A stretch of DNA of 64,000 nucleotides from Ariolimax columbianus (lineage: Eukaryota > Mollusca > Gastropoda > Stylommatophora > Arionidae): NCBI GenBank assembly GCA_036924085.1, contig JAVGWX010000003.1:121334264-121398263 (forward strand), in the 5' to 3' direction. This document shows positions 1-48,047 of the stretch, piece by piece. The position numbers and the translations under genes are program-made. The notes under the pieces are model-generated. The model saw nothing but the letters and a program-made list of their open reading frames with translations. It was not told the origin of the DNA and did not search any database. Every line of letters starts with the position of its first letter. The first letter of the stretch is position 1.

Positions 1-427
1 TGCGACACAAACTACTGAACCTGTGGAGAACGGAAACTTGCCAGCTTCATCATGACAACACAGCCACTCATTCTTCGCATCTGATTCAGACTTTCTTAGC
101 CGAACACAACATTCATCTGGTTCGCCAGGCTCTCCATTCTCCCGTTATGGCTCTTTGCGGTTTTTGGTTGTTCCCCAAGCTGAAAATTCCGCTGAAAGGG
201 ATCCAATTTGAATCACGTGATAACTATATGGAATGCGTTGACCCTAGCTATACTCTATTTCCAAAAGAGGTCTTACTGAAATGCTTCCAACAATGGCAGG
301 ACCGCTTAGAGAAGTGTGTGGAATCTCAAGGAGAGTACTTTGAAGTAGATTAAGGCTTCAATCCTCCAGGTGAGTAAATGTATTGTTCCAGTCCAAAGGT
401 CAGATACTTTTTGAACACACCTCGTGT
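1..427 (+). pseudogene. Mariner transposase, C-terminal remnant with 3' inverted terminal repeat
   Basis: An open frame enters from the left edge and runs from position 3 to the stop at 353. It matches the end of a mariner (DD34D) transposase: an HHDN motif at about 51-62 carries the second catalytic Asp, FWLFPKLK follows at about 165-188, and a QQWQDRLEKCVESQGEYFE-like end closes the protein. The third catalytic Asp should lie 35 residues after the second, but that position is Gly (CGFWLF). The usual SPDLAP is SPVMAL. The protein is therefore inactive as read. TTGAACACACCTCGTG at 411-426 fits a mariner terminal repeat. The 5' part of the element is outside the window. Family assignment is from motif recognition. 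Confidence 0.8.
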
Positions 428-618
428 GTATTTTAGTTTCAATTAGATTGTTTGGATATCTTATTAAAGTAAATAGTCAATGTTTTATGTTAATTTTTCT
501 GGGTTCTTTAATCAGAGTTGCTTTTAACTGAATTTTTTTATGTACAAATTTAACAATGCAATTTTGTGTATTATTCCAATAAAAGTTAGGCAAATTACTT
601 CACATTGTTTCTGGTTAA

Positions 619-36616
<35,998 letters not shown>

Positions 36617-36849
36617 ATGTAGATAACCTTTTCCCATACATTATGTAAATATGCTTTATCATCTGATATTATGCCTTGCACTGTAGAACTGGAAATCTGA
36701 ACGTTATTTTGCATTCTCATTAAGAACTATACTTTGTAGCTGGCGGTGGAGTAGTTGAATTATTGGACTAAACTGAACAAGGTAGTGGAAGCGATCACAA
36801 AGGCAAGTATATTTTAAACACTCAGAAAACATGTACCACAGACAACAGA

Positions 36850-36855
36850 AATAAA
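36850..36855 (+). promoter_or_regulatory. Candidate polyadenylation signal of SLC30A5
   Basis: AATAAA about 235 bp after the stop codon. 36617-36850 would be the 3' UTR. 36900-37300 beyond it is AT-rich with nothing recognised. Confidence 0.55.
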
Positions 36856-37307
36856 ATTGAAGTATTATGCGCTCCAGAATCAAACCCCGAACCTCCATTA
36901 TAAATGCAAGTATAGTATTGAAATATCAATACATGTAAATGATATCAAACTTAACCTCTTAACCAAGGAAGAAAATTGCTGAAATCTGCAATGCAGTACA
37001 AAGAAATTAGCTATTTTCTATAATTTAAGTACATTATTGCATCTTCTACATATTTTTATTTAAAAATTTTTTTAAATGGATGAAACATAAACACATTGTA
37101 GTTAAATTCTTTGTGCAATGATGAAAATAACATACACAATTCATCACGTGATAGTATAATTGTATGCAAAAAGTACTATACTCACCAATATATTGGTAGT
37201 CTTCAAAACATCAACAAAAGAAATTATCCTTGATCATTTGGTCATAATTCATTTGGATGTTCTTGATGGAATATCTAATGATAAATGACTAGAGTTGTCA
37301 GGTCAGG

Positions 37308-37850
37308 TTAGGTCATCCCGTAACCGGTGAGGTCGTTGGGGCACACATGAAGACATCCTCACAACACCAAGCCACCCTTCTCTGTCAGCGGCCGCTGCCC
37401 CGTGCTTCTTCTGGTCGGAGATTGGTCCATTCTTTTATGTTGTCCTCCCACCTCTTTTTAGGACGGCCTATTCGTCGTCTGCCTTGCACCTATCCGTGGA
37501 GGATCGTATTTTCAAGACCATATGATCTCCATATGTGACCGTAACAAGCGAGTTTCCTTCTTTTGACAGTTGCCCAGAGGTCTTCAAAAGGCCCCATTGC
37601 TGTTGTAATTCTATCTCGTATTTCCTCATTTGTAACTCGATCTTTGACGTTTAAAAGTCTTCTGAAACATCTCATTTCCAAGGCCTGTATCCTTCGCTGA
37701 AGGTCAGCTGTAACTGTCCATGTCTCACAAGCGTAGAGGAATATTGACAGGAACAGTGGACGCATTAATCTGATTTTTGTGCATAGTGCTAACTGTTTAT
37801 CTTGCCAGATTTTGTTAAGCCGTACAAGCGCCGCTAATGTTGGCTTCTAT
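37308..37850 (-). pseudogene. Non-LTR retrotransposon 3'-end copy (family R3)
   Basis: - strand: FLYACETWTVTADLQRRIQA, LEMRCFRRLLNVKDRVTNEE, KLACYGHIWRSYGLENTIL. RTE-like C-terminal region. A sister copy at 48048-48600 has the same orientation and nearly the same length. Confidence 0.8.
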
Positions 37851-38164
37851 ATAATTCCCATCAAAGGCAAAATGCCTTCCAATAAATGAATTTTCTGTGG
37901 CGTATTTTCCCAGTCCTGCAGTCTACTCCTTTATGTTCCCAAAACACTTTCCCTCTTATTAGTAATATTTTTGTCTCATCACAAATAAGTTTTATAATGT
38001 TATCTTTCAAAATACATTCACAGACTTGTAAAACATCAATAGTACAAAGTTTTGAATTTTTACACCATTATTACTCATAAATTAAAATGGTACTCTTATG
38101 GTACAACAGACATTTGACTACAAATGAAAAAACATGTTCACTGAATCATCATGTTTATTGAATC

Positions 38165-38590
38165 ATTACTTGTCTGTCATTCGACTTAAATCACTTCTGT
38201 CATTTGACTTAAATCGCTTCTGTCATTCGACACTTTTTAAATCACTTCTGTAGGTGACGGTGTGGCCTAGTGGTTAAGTGGCACGGCTCACAATCCGAAG
38301 GTGCTGGGTTCGATCCCCATCACAGCACCGGCCGTTACCCCGGGGAGGCAAACCCTTAGAAATTGCAGGAGGAAGCAGACCTTTACATAAAATGCATGCT
38401 GAAGTCGGATGCACTGGGCCGACAGGCGCAAAATAAAAAAACACAGTGCAACGCACACCACCTTGGGGATTAGAAAAATAAGGCGAACGCAAAAACAAAA
38501 CAAAAAAAATCACTTCTGCCATTCAACTTAAATCACTTTGACAATCTTTAAATCACTTCTGTCATTCGACAATCTTTAAATCACTTTGAG
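38165..38590. repeat. Minisatellite (~24-bp units) interrupted by SINE-A
   Basis: Units of cttctgtcattcgacttaaa plus tcact flank the SINE-A at 38251-38506. 38590-39090 holds nothing recognised. Confidence 0.8.
38251..38506 (+). mobile_element. SINE-A, copy 4
   Basis: gtgtggcctagtggttaagt head, ggtgctgggttcgatcccca B box, gctgaagtcggatgcactgg core, A-rich tail. Exact 12-bp target-site duplication aaatcacttctg (38239-38250, 38507-38518), itself a minisatellite unit. Confidence 0.93.
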
Positions 38591-39089
38591 AATCAGATAA
38601 ATGAATACTTAAGGAATCTTATAAATTATCTTCTAAAAGTTGTCCATCAATTTTCAATTCATCTCATTTTAAATTTTGCCAGTACAGTTACACAAAATAC
38701 TCCACCTGCTTTGAGGACAAACAATCGATTGATAGAAGAGCTTTTTTATCTAATTAGCATGCATATTTGTGTAGATGACATCATTTTAATTTAAAATGTA
38801 GACAATCCAGGCGTAGATCACTCTAAGGCGACATACGCAACCAATTAATCAGACAAAAGAGTCAGCAATCCCTAAGATGAAATCCACGAAATGGACGTAA
38901 CATTTTATCATGCCTTAAGACAATCTACACAGCTAAAAGACTAAACAGGGCCTAGAGTTCAAATACCTGTGAAGAATTTTTTGCAAAAGATGGAAGGCTT
39001 GATTGAGAGATTGAAACTAGATATCAGAAAGCTTCTGTTGTATCTTATCAACTGTCATTAATACTTAAACTTGGCAATGAAGCAACAAA

Positions 39090-40440
39090 ATGTGTAAAGG
39101 TGTTTGACAGTGTGGATTGAAATAGTCTATAGAGAAGTTCAAACCCTCATACAGAATATTTATGAAGATAGTGTAAGTAGAGTGGTACATGAAGGAGCAC
39201 TGACTGATAATTTCATGGTTCATACAGGGGGGGACTCAACGATGCCTGCTCTCGCCATTCCTGTTCTTGATGGCTATAGATAACTTTCAGCACGCCCCAG
39301 TCCAGATCATCTTGACACACTCGGCCTACAAAAACGGTGTACGGAAAAAATTTTTATTTTTTGAACGGAGTCACTCCCGACAGCCATTTTTTACTGCTGA
39401 ATACTCCATATATACACGATATTTTGCCGGTTAAAGTATCGTATGTACGATTACAAATGGCTTTTGAACACTTTTAATTTTGTATACGCTGTTTGGACCA
39501 AGCCGACTTTTTGCGAAAGGGGAAGTAGGTTGTTGGGAAAGATCTTTATCGAGTAGATCTGTTTATTTTGTTTGTTTAAATGAAAGAACTACGTTTGAAT
39601 TGCAAACTAACAGCTGTGTCGATATTGTAAACACAGTATCGATACGTTGTTGTGGTTTCCATGGTTTTCTATCGAAGCGACTAGGCCTAGTAGTGGTCGA
39701 GCCCAAATTTTTTCCGAGATTTTCATAAATTTCAACTTCATCTTTTTGTATCTCAAAAACTAACAAACACACAACAAAAACAATAACACCCACATGTTCG
39801 TTATGCAATTGTGTGTCTACACGCAAGAAAATCATATTTATTGACAAACAAACATAAAAGTTATAAATTTTGAAAGACACTACCAAAGCGACAAATTCAG
39901 AAAATTAATTAGGTCAAATGTTTTCCAAAAAAAATGCGGCAGGCTAAAGGGAAATCAAGGGAAAAAGAACTGGTATTCAGTCGACACTAGTGTCACAATT
40001 GGAGGACATGGACTATGCAGATGATCTGTACTTACAGTCATAGCCAAATGCGGGAGAAACTTGATAGGGTGAAAGAACAATGAGCCAAATTGGGACCGAA
40101 TATCAACATGAAGAAAAGCTTAAACAACACTATCAACAAAAAACCAATCATACTGAACGGAGAGCCGTTGGAAGAAGTGGATACCTTTACCTATTTAGGC
40201 AGCACAATTAACAAATCAGGAGGTAGTGCAGATGTAAGGAACAGAATTGGACAGATAAGAATGGCATTCCTGTCACTAAACAACATATAGAGATCTGGAT
40301 CAAGATTCACAACAAAGTTAGAATATTCAACATCAGTGTCAAGTTGGTGCTGCTGTATGAAGAACAACCAAGGTCATACAACAAAGACTCCAGTCCTTCG
40401 TTAACAGATGTCTACAAAGAATAATGAGCATAAAGTGGCA
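39090..40440 (+). pseudogene. RTE-like LINE reverse transcriptase, interrupted
   Basis: 39095-39245 gives VFDSVD and EVQTLIQNIYEDSV-like residues (first catalytic Asp). From 39945, LEDMDYADDLYLQS (catalytic YADD) and PIILNGEPLEEVDTFTYLGS-TINKSGG follow. About 650 bp of unrelated sequence (39285-39940) lies between. Continues in pieces to about 41290. Confidence 0.7.
39285..39940. other. Unidentified insertion inside the RTE-like LINE
   Basis: AT-rich block separating two reverse transcriptase motifs of one element. No open frame of note. Contains a short palindromic neighbourhood (gtgtcgatattgtaaacaca-gtatcgatac). No clear terminal repeats found. Confidence 0.5.
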
Positions 40441-40464
40441 GGACATGGTGAGGAATGAACTTAC

Positions 40465-41290
40465 TTACTTAGTCGCTCCTCTTCTACCATAAGGTGTAGA
40501 GGTTTGCCAGAGAAAACTCCACACTGGTCTTTTTTCTGGCCTCTTTCCAATCCAGCCCTCTATCACTTAGGGACTGTCGTATGTTGTCTTCCTAACATAC
40601 TTTGAGATATCCTGGGGGTCTGCGTCCTTGACTTTTTATCTCCCATGACCGCTTTGGTATCCGATCTTCTTCCATTCTACATACATGGCCTACCACTGTA
40701 GTTGGGACTGCTCCACTCGTGTCTGCAGGGGTTGAACTTCAAGATTGCTACTTATTGTCTGGTTACGGATCTTGTCCCTTTTCGTCACCTGAACCGCCTT
40801 TCTTATGTAGGTGAGGAGTGAAGACATATGGAAATGGAGCCAATAGCAGCCACTGGAACAAAAAATTGAGCAAAATAAATGGGGCCGGATGGGAAACTTG
40901 CTATGAAAGAGCAAGAGACAGACCAAAACATAAATGAAGAAAAGAATGTGAGAAGGAACTAAGATTAAATTATTTCACCTGGAGATATGCAAAACAAGGA
41001 CTCTTGCATGCTGGTAGGATGTTGTCAATGGCTCTATACACAGAGAGGCTTTAAAAAAGTGAGATAAAATGAGAAATGGTGAGAACTAGCTCTTGTGCTG
41101 AATGCATTTCAAGGCAGAAAATACCATGGTTTGGTCATCTCATAAGAATGCAGCAGAACTACTAACATTTATGACACAACATAAGATGATTTGACTACAA
41201 GACATGAGGAAGGCTGCATGCCTAGATGGCATAAGACAAATTTTACAACCAGCACAACACACTTGGCCCAAGAAAATTAACTTAAGCTCC
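40465..41290. pseudogene. Mixed RTE-like LINE tails in both orientations
   Basis: 40465-40785 on the - strand reads RDKIRNQTISSNLEVQPLQT and RVEQSQLQW, a C-terminal piece. On + , 40815-41030 gives QPLEQKIEQNKWGRMGNLL-like residues and 41095-41290 RQKIPWFGHLIRMQQN. The - piece appears inserted in the + element. Confidence 0.5.
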
Positions 41291-41296
41291 ATATGG

Positions 41297-41660
41297 CTCG
41301 GCTTAGCTTCGTTCGTTCTCAATCTCCCGCTACCAAACCCTAAAAGGGTTTAAGTAGCAGAATGTAGTCCAGAGAATGGAATGCGTTGTGTCGTAGTTTA
41401 CAGCTTGACTGCGATATTTGCACCTTTCGGTCCAACACATCCGACTTCAGCAAGCATTTTTTGAGTACCGGGTTAGCATTCCCTCTTCGATCCCTTCTCC
41501 TTAGCCAGTCTGCTCTGTTGCAGCCTGTTATCCAGGATCACCGCATGGAGGTGTAGAAGGGTTTTGGCAGCTCTGGTTCGCTGGCCCTGACGCTAGCAGT
41601 CAGCTATGAGTCTCTGACTGCTGCAGCTCATGCGCTGCTCAGCGTCTTGATCCCTAGGTT
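41297..41660 (-). mobile_element. SINE-B, long copy
   Basis: - strand SINE-B from gggatcaagacgctgagcag to gagaacgaacgaagctaagc. Flanked by ccatatg (41289 and 41661), a short but exact duplication. Confidence 0.85.
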
Positions 41661-41673
41661 CCATATGATACTT

Positions 41674-42645
41674 GTTGTTGCTGTTATTATCCTATAGCTG
41701 CATTGCAGGCCGGCTTTGCAGCAGCCTAATGCCATTCTAATATAGATACAGGTCTTCTTTAGTTGTGTCACTGCTCCGTACAGTGTGTTGGTAATTGTAA
41801 GAATCTTTTCCTCATGTTCGCAAGCGCCTTGCGCTCAATGAGTAGATGTCGAACTGTTTCATCAGGATGAAAGCAATGTCTGTACAATGGCAGGTGCTGG
41901 GGATTGATGCGGTTCAAGTGTCTATTGACTCTGGTATGCCCTGTCAGGAACTGAAAGATAAGACTTTGATTTATTCTATGTAGTTTATTTATGTCATCGT
42001 TACTTTTTGGCTGTGATATTTCGCTTAATACACTGCGACTTGTTGTTACCGTCGTCCACCTGTTCATTTAGATTTCCCGAGTATTATTCTTAATAATTCG
42101 TTTTCCTGTGTGGTTACTGCAGGGTCTATGCAATTGTTGTTTCCGGCTCCTGTTTTTGCCAATCTGTTGGCCATCTCGCTTCCTAGTAGACCACTATGTC
42201 CAGGCATCCATTGCAAGGTAACATTTATCCCGTGGGCATTAATGATGTTGTTGATCGCCCTCCCCACCAAGAATATCTCCTTTTCTTTGTACGGGGTGTT
42301 CTTCAGTGCCTCCAGAACCAACTTGGAGTCACTAAAAATTACCAAATCCATTGGCAACAATTTGCCAGTCAAACTGTTGGTGCAAAATATATGTTGGTTT
42401 TTATAGCCTCGGCCTCCGCTTCATTGTTTTAACGGTTTTTACCGCATGATTCACAAAACTCATATATGGACCCATCCAGGTATTTCATATGGATACCATA
42501 CCCTGCAAAAGAGGTAGATTTGAATGCTGATCCATCCGTATAGACCAGGACTGTCGATTTTGGGTAGCTAGAGACTGTCTCTAAGGGACATGTCTTCATG
42601 ATATTAGGTGTAGTCTCCTTGGTGGCTGCCTTTTCTGTCAGGGGA
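41674..42645 (-). pseudogene. I-like LINE, RNase H and C-terminal knuckle, truncated
   Basis: - strand: RNase H motifs LVIFSDSKLVLEALKNTPYK, LQWMPGHSGLLGSEMANRLA, then LIFQFLTGHTRVNRHLNRIN and YRHCFHPDETVRHLLIERKA. A stop separates the two open pieces at 42064. Exact 13-bp target-site duplication ccatatgatactt (41661-41673, 42646-42658). Confidence 0.9.
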
Positions 42646-42861
42646 CCATATGATACTTAACGGCACAACTGAATGGACAAGTAAAGTAAGCATATCATGG
42701 GGAAAAGGTTGAACTGAATCAGATATTTGAGGTATATGTGGGAAAACATTTTTAACTAAACCCAAGATACCAAGGGCATAATTGGAACTTAATTGAACCC
42801 AGATGGTTGGTGAATAAGCTGAAACTTCAACTCAACCCAGAAAGCAGAATTAGTAGTAAGC

Positions 42862-43036
42862 CCTGCCGAAGATGGATATGTCGAGCCGAAAGGTGCAAAT
42901 ATCGCAGTCAAACTGTAAACTAGCGACACAACGCAAATTCGTTCTCCGGACTACATCCTGCTACTTGTAAAGCCATGTTCAGGACTTGGTAGCAGGAGAT
43001 TGAGAATGAACGCAAAAGAAGAAGAAGAAGAAGAAG
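42862..43036 (+). mobile_element. SINE-B, short copy
   Basis: cctgccgaagatggatatgt start, gtcaaactgtaaactagcga, gagattgagaatgaacgcaa plus (GAA)n tail. Target-site duplication tagtagtaagc at 42851-42861 and 43037-43047. 43050-43430 beside it: nothing recognised. Confidence 0.9.
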
Positions 43037-43434
43037 TAGTAGTAAGCATTTTGTTTCCATCCTTGCATGTCATATCAGGTGACTAAGGATGGTTGTTAAT
43101 GGGGCTAGAAACCCCACCAAGACTATTGATATAAAACAGCACTTATAATGACTGGAATCAGGCTTTCCTAACAGCTGGTTAGAGGAACCAAAATTAGTGT
43201 TGGACTTATTTTTCAACAAATAGAGCTCTATGGAACAACTTTAAAATTGAGTGAAGTCTTCCATTTATTGATTATAAAAGATATGAATTTTTTACTAATA
43301 CTTAATTTCTACTTACAAAACTAGCCTTGCAGTGGAAAACATTGTTTTATTTTACACCATGTCTCTTCTGTGATGATCGATATATAATGTATACTATATT
43401 TAGCTATCTTTTTTTTATTGTAACTAAAACAAAT

Positions 43435-43875
43435 TGTAAACAAAGCAATAGCTGATAAACAGTATAGTTATGCTGACTCTGTGCTACCAGTGCAAAATAT
43501 GGTCTCTGTCCAATGCATGTGAGAGCAGAATTTCAAAATGAAGAGTTTGAGAAAGGTCATCGTTGTTACCATGAAAGGCAGACTTTTAAATGAAGACATT
43601 TGAAGTATGGTCAGCACTACATCTTGTGCAGAGTATATTTGGCAACAAATATGCTAAATCTGACATCTCATGGGAATGCACACTTATTAATTTCCACTGG
43701 TGGTTTACAATGCCGATATATCACAGAGCAAGGAAGCAGCCATGACACAGGTGGATAGATGACAGTACAGTGATTTTGCAACGACACTATCTCACAATGA
43801 CCGATGGAACGCACTTGTCGTAGGACAGATGACTTAAGCTTCCACACTGCTCAGCTGCATAAGTGGAAATAAAAC
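43435..43875 (+). pseudogene. RTE-like LINE C-terminus, decayed copy of the 56.5-kb family
   Basis: gctgataaacagtatagtta, cagtgcaaaatatggtctct, tgaagacatttgaagtatgg and ggtggatagatgacagtaca match 56.69-57.02 kb in order, with many changes. Confidence 0.75.
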
Positions 43876-43914
43876 TAACAAACAAATTGTATGTCAGTTA
43901 CAATGGCTGATTTG

Positions 43915-44345
43915 GGCAAATGGGTGAGCTAAAAGCCAAGATAAGAGTAGTGGTACCTCCACACTGTGGCTCCTAGGAAACAAGAGAGTGGACAGGTTAG
44001 CAAAGGAGGGAGCAACACAAGAACAAAAAGAACAAATAATCACCTTCCAGGAAAAGAAGACCCTTATTCACTACCTTGATCAAGCAGAGCAGGTGATACC
44101 ACTCTACATGAGAACAACAGATTGAGTAGTCACGTACACAGACTAAAACTGATCATATCACCTATATGTATGTGCAGATAAGGCTGTGATATGCTTTGTA
44201 CAACTGTGTTCTGAGCACTGGCCCACAGAGACGAGCATCCACACAAAACTATTTGGGAGCCTTGAGAAACTCTTCACAACAGCAATCTTTATCTAAAAAA
44301 CCGAACTTCGCGTTTAGATAACAAATATGACGAAGAAGAAGAAGA
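43915..44345 (+). pseudogene. I-like LINE C-terminal remnant
   Basis: With shifts: PHCGS.. then DRLAKEGATQEQKEQIITFQ (RNase H end), LKLIISPICMC-like knuckle, and a gacgaagaagaagaaga tail, similar to the (GAA)n tail of the 51-kb LINE. Confidence 0.6.
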
Positions 44346-44459
44346 GAGTATGGAGATATTTGACAAAGTTCAGCTGTAAGAAATAGAGGTCACACGAAAT
44401 GTATCTTAATTGTCATTTAACATTTTTTGGTGGAGGATCATTGTGAAATATTACTTGGG

Positions 44460-44720
44460 TACTCATCTTTAGGGTGTGCCTCCACCCCATACCTCTAGTA
44501 GTACCGGGATGAAAAGAATAGGACCACTATAACCTTCCAGGCATGTCATAAAAGACAAAACTAAAAAGAGGTGCATGAGCCTAGCAACCTCATCATGTAA
44601 AAACTATTGCTGTGAAACAAACCACCACTGCAAATGATTGGATACAGACTTCATATAAAGGGGCCAGCTGTAGTGGTGGCCCTGTGGTTCACTTGAAGCG
44701 AAAAGGACAATCACTCAACT
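44460..44720 (+). repeat. Dispersed repeat Y
   Basis: accgggatgaaaagaatagg, accttccaggcatgtcataa, catcatgtaaaaactattgc and ggggccagctgtagtggtgg match the order at 59825-60065 and 62600-62840. Type unknown. 44730-45470 is unassigned. Confidence 0.65.
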
Positions 44721-45469
44721 TCAGACCTTGTTTCCAGAAGACTTAATGTCCCAGATATATTGTCTATAACAATGTGAAATATTTCATAAAATTATTATTT
44801 GTACGAAGTGTTTGTCAACTCTGTGGTTTTAGAACTGCCACGCCTCCTTTTGTTATTTCCTCTAGAGGTATGCCAGTTTGGTTATGTGGTGATGGGTTTC
44901 ATACCACTTCATTTCATCTCATCTGTCCACTTATGTTGTTAGAAACGTGTGGTGTTGCTATATTTGTGTGTGTTGTGGTTGATATTTTCAATCCGTGCCT
45001 CTGTAGTGTTTCTTAAAGACCGTCAGTCCATAGTTTTGTTGGTCTTCATCTTGCTCAAGCCCTTCTGTCTGTTGTTATTTGTACCTTTCCACAGGTGGTT
45101 TGTTAAGAGTAGCTATAGATGGTGCCTAACTGGATGCGGGTCTACTTAGCTCTAGTGTTTGAGTTTACTAAGATGGACTCGCACATTGGTTAAACCACCT
45201 TCCAATAAACTGGTTGTATGCAGACTCTATAGAGTCATCTAAACCAGTATAAAGATGTTAAGTTATGAGCTTGTGTAACGAATATGTTTGGAGATATTCT
45301 TGTCATGTGACCAAATAATTGAACTTCCTGTTAGTCTCTCAATATAAATCATACATTGCATTGTTCCCATTGTTTCACACATCAATATCACCCTTGGCAT
45401 AAATCTATTCAGGTAACTGTATTCGAGGTAGCCACAAGCATTTTGTATGTATCATGATCTTTTGCTGTG

Positions 45470-46120
45470 CTGTATTAGTGTGGTTCTAGATCTTTTGTCA
45501 AACCTTCCCGGCACCGCATAGGTGGGCAGCCCTGTGGACGTGTATAATCATAAAATGTCATTCTCTGTGTCCATCTAGTGTCATGCTTCAGTACGACATG
45601 ACCAGCCCAGCAGTATTTGTGTGATAATGCAGTTTCTACGACTTCTCAAAATAGAATTTGATGTTGAATTTCCTCATTTCTGATACGCTCCCTTATATTT
45701 AGTAACTATCCTTCCATATCACCCCTTTTAAATGCTTAAAGAAGTGGTTTGTATCTTTATTTTTTCACTCTTGTCTTTTCTAGTGGACGTCACCATTTTT
45801 CATTCTTGTGTCTTATTATCCATGTCTGACATGTATAACAAAGATTTTGGATGACATTAATGTTGATCATTTGTCTTCTTTGAGATGTTTAGATGTCACA
45901 GTATTTACATTTTAAAATTCATGCATGTATCTCACTATCTTTAAAAACATCTGAAATGATGTACTGCATTTCTGACCCTGGATATGGAGCCTTTTCTTTT
46001 CTGCTTAACTTTCATTAACTCTGTTTCTGCCGTAGTTATTTTCATATTCTACTTCACAAGTTTTATTTTGGGCATTTTAATTTTGAACGATGTTTTCCCT
46101 TTTGATGTATGACACTGATC
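45470..46120 (-). pseudogene. Non-LTR retrotransposon C-terminal remnant
   Basis: - strand HKYCWAGHVVLKHDTRWTQR followed by TRPQGCPPMRC, the WAGHV..RW...RP.GRP pattern. The rest is decayed. Confidence 0.55.
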
Positions 46121-46292
46121 ATCTGCAAAAAGGGGTCACATATTATGAGTGCTTTAAAAAATGTAATTTGTTTTGAATCTTCCATTTTAAAAAAATTGGC
46201 AAGCTTAAAATGTTGTTATTAACCATATCATATTAAGTACGTGCTCCCAATATTTTAAAAGATCACACTGATGAGATATAAATATATATATG

Positions 46293-46434
46293 TCCCGCTG
46301 TAAGATGGATGTGTCAGACCGAAAGGTGAAAATATCACAGTCAAGCTGTAAACTACGGGACAACGCATTCCATTCTACTTGTGAAACCTGTTCAGGGCTT
46401 GGTAGTGGGAGATTGAGAACGAACAGAAGAAGAA
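46293..46434 (+). mobile_element. SINE-B, short copy
   Basis: taagatggatgtgtcagacc, gtcaagctgtaaactacggg, gggagattgagaacgaacag tail, flanked by atatatatatgt on both sides. Confidence 0.8.
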
Positions 46435-46711
46435 GATATATATATGTGTTTTTTTTCCCCCAACATTTTTGTATCTCTTTCTCACTCTATAAAGAGGATA
46501 AGCCTATCAGCACTGTTGACTTACTTGACGTTAAGTCTGCCCCAGAGCACTAAATGTGCTGTCGCAGTTGTGATTTCTGTAGCATTTTCTATTCTTCTTA
46601 TACACCCTTATTGCCTATCCAACGTCGCCTTCTTCTTAAGATTTCCTATTCCACCTGTCTGTCCTGTTCACTTCCCTAAACTTTTGTTTGTAATCTTGTC
46701 AAACCACTGCA

Positions 46712-47057
46712 GAGCAGCGCATGAGCTGCAGTGGTCAGCGACCCATAGCTGACTGCTAGCGTCAGAGCCAGCGAAACAGAGCTGCCAAGACCCGTCTACA
46801 CCTTCACGCGGTGATCCTGGATAACAGGCTGGAGCAGAGCAGACTGGCTAAGGAGAAGGGATCGAAGAGGGAATGCTAACCCGGTACTCAAAAAATGCTT
46901 GCTGAAGTCGGTTGTGTATGACCGAAAGGTGCAAATATAACAGTCAAGCTGTAAACTACGACACAATGCATTCTGTTCTCTGGACTACATTCTGCTACTT
47001 AAGCCATTTTAGGGTTTGGTAGTGGGAGATTGAGAACGAACGAAGCCAAGCCAAGCC
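46712..47057 (+). mobile_element. SINE-B, long copy
   Basis: gagcagcgcatgagctgcag start, tggataacaggctggagcag, gctgaagtcggttgtgtatg core, gagattgagaacgaacgaag tail. Target-site duplication aaaccactgca (46701-46711, 47058-47068). Confidence 0.92.
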
Positions 47058-47204
47058 AAACCACTGCAGGCCAATAATCTTTTACAATTTGTCTTTTTTT
47101 ACATGGATCTTTATACCTACTTGCTGAGAGATTCTGTCTAGTGTGTCCTGTCATATCTTAAATTCTTTGGTGGGGGTATCCAACATGGTCAGCTTTCTTT
47201 GTGT

Positions 47205-47425
47205 GATTTTTCTTCTTCTTTTTTTTTTTTTTCGTTCGTCTTATTTTTTTATTTTGCACCTATCATACCCAGTGCATCCGACTTCAGCATGCATTTTATG
47301 TAAGGGTCTGCTTCCTCCTGCATTTTCTAAGGGTTTGCTTCCCCGAGGTAAAGGCCGGTGCTGTGATGTGGATCGAACCCAGCACCTTAGCCGTGTCACT
47401 TAACCCCTAGCCCACGCCGTCCCCA
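47205..47425 (-). mobile_element. SINE-A, copy 5
   Basis: Complement of tRNA head (cttaacccctagcccacgcc) at right, T-run at left, catccgacttcagcatgcat core. Flanked by ctttgtgt at 47197 and 47426. Part of the internal region is deleted. Confidence 0.85.
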
Positions 47426-47485
47426 CTTTGTGTAATAATGTTGATGTTATGTTTGTTGATTACTACCTGATAAAAGTTATCTACA

Positions 47486-47880
47486 AGGTCTGTTCAAAAA
47501 GGTCCATAACTTTTTGGGGTTTGCCTGAAACTTAATCAGCCTTGTCTCCTTCTAAATATTTCCCATCTCTATTAATACATTGCTCCCAACACCATTTTTA
47601 CTTCTTGAAGCAGTTTGATTCATATTTCTGAGGTTCATGTATAGATCTGTCTGCGAATTGTCTTTAATTTCTTCAATGTTCTGAAATTGAGGTTATTTTT
47701 AGCTGCTTTTTGGGAAATAGAGATAAGTTGAGGGGAGTAGACTGGCTGAGAAAGCACACTTGTCCCAAACAAGCAGTAATGTGTGAGCTGACACATGGTG
47801 GAGGAACCAGCAGTTGTTTTTCCACAACTCTGGCCTTTTTCTTCTGACGTTTTCCCTGAGACATTTCAGCAATTACACTG
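47486..47880 (-). pseudogene. Mariner transposase 3' part with terminal repeat
   Basis: - strand pieces resembling HHVSAHT, IKDNSQTDL, KWCWEQCINRDGKYLEGDKA-like end, then aaggtctgttcaaaaaggtc at the left border as a mariner terminal repeat. A different subfamily from the 33.6-kb mariner. Poly-C tract at about 47907-47922. Confidence 0.65.
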
Positions 47881-48047
47881 GGGTTATTCTCTTGAATTGA
47901 AGTCTTCCCCCCCCCCCCCCCAGACGTTTCAGTAATTACAAACAGGTCTTATTCTCTTGACGTTGAACCTGGGCATCATGAGCATTGTCAGATGACGTCT
48001 TGGATCGCCCTGAATACGGGTCATTGTCTATTAACTGCCAACCATCC

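Noticed and set aside
44774..45149. Two overlapping Cys-rich ORFs
   Set aside because: No recognisable domain or splice signals. They fall in a repeat-rich intergenic stretch and are compatible with chance.
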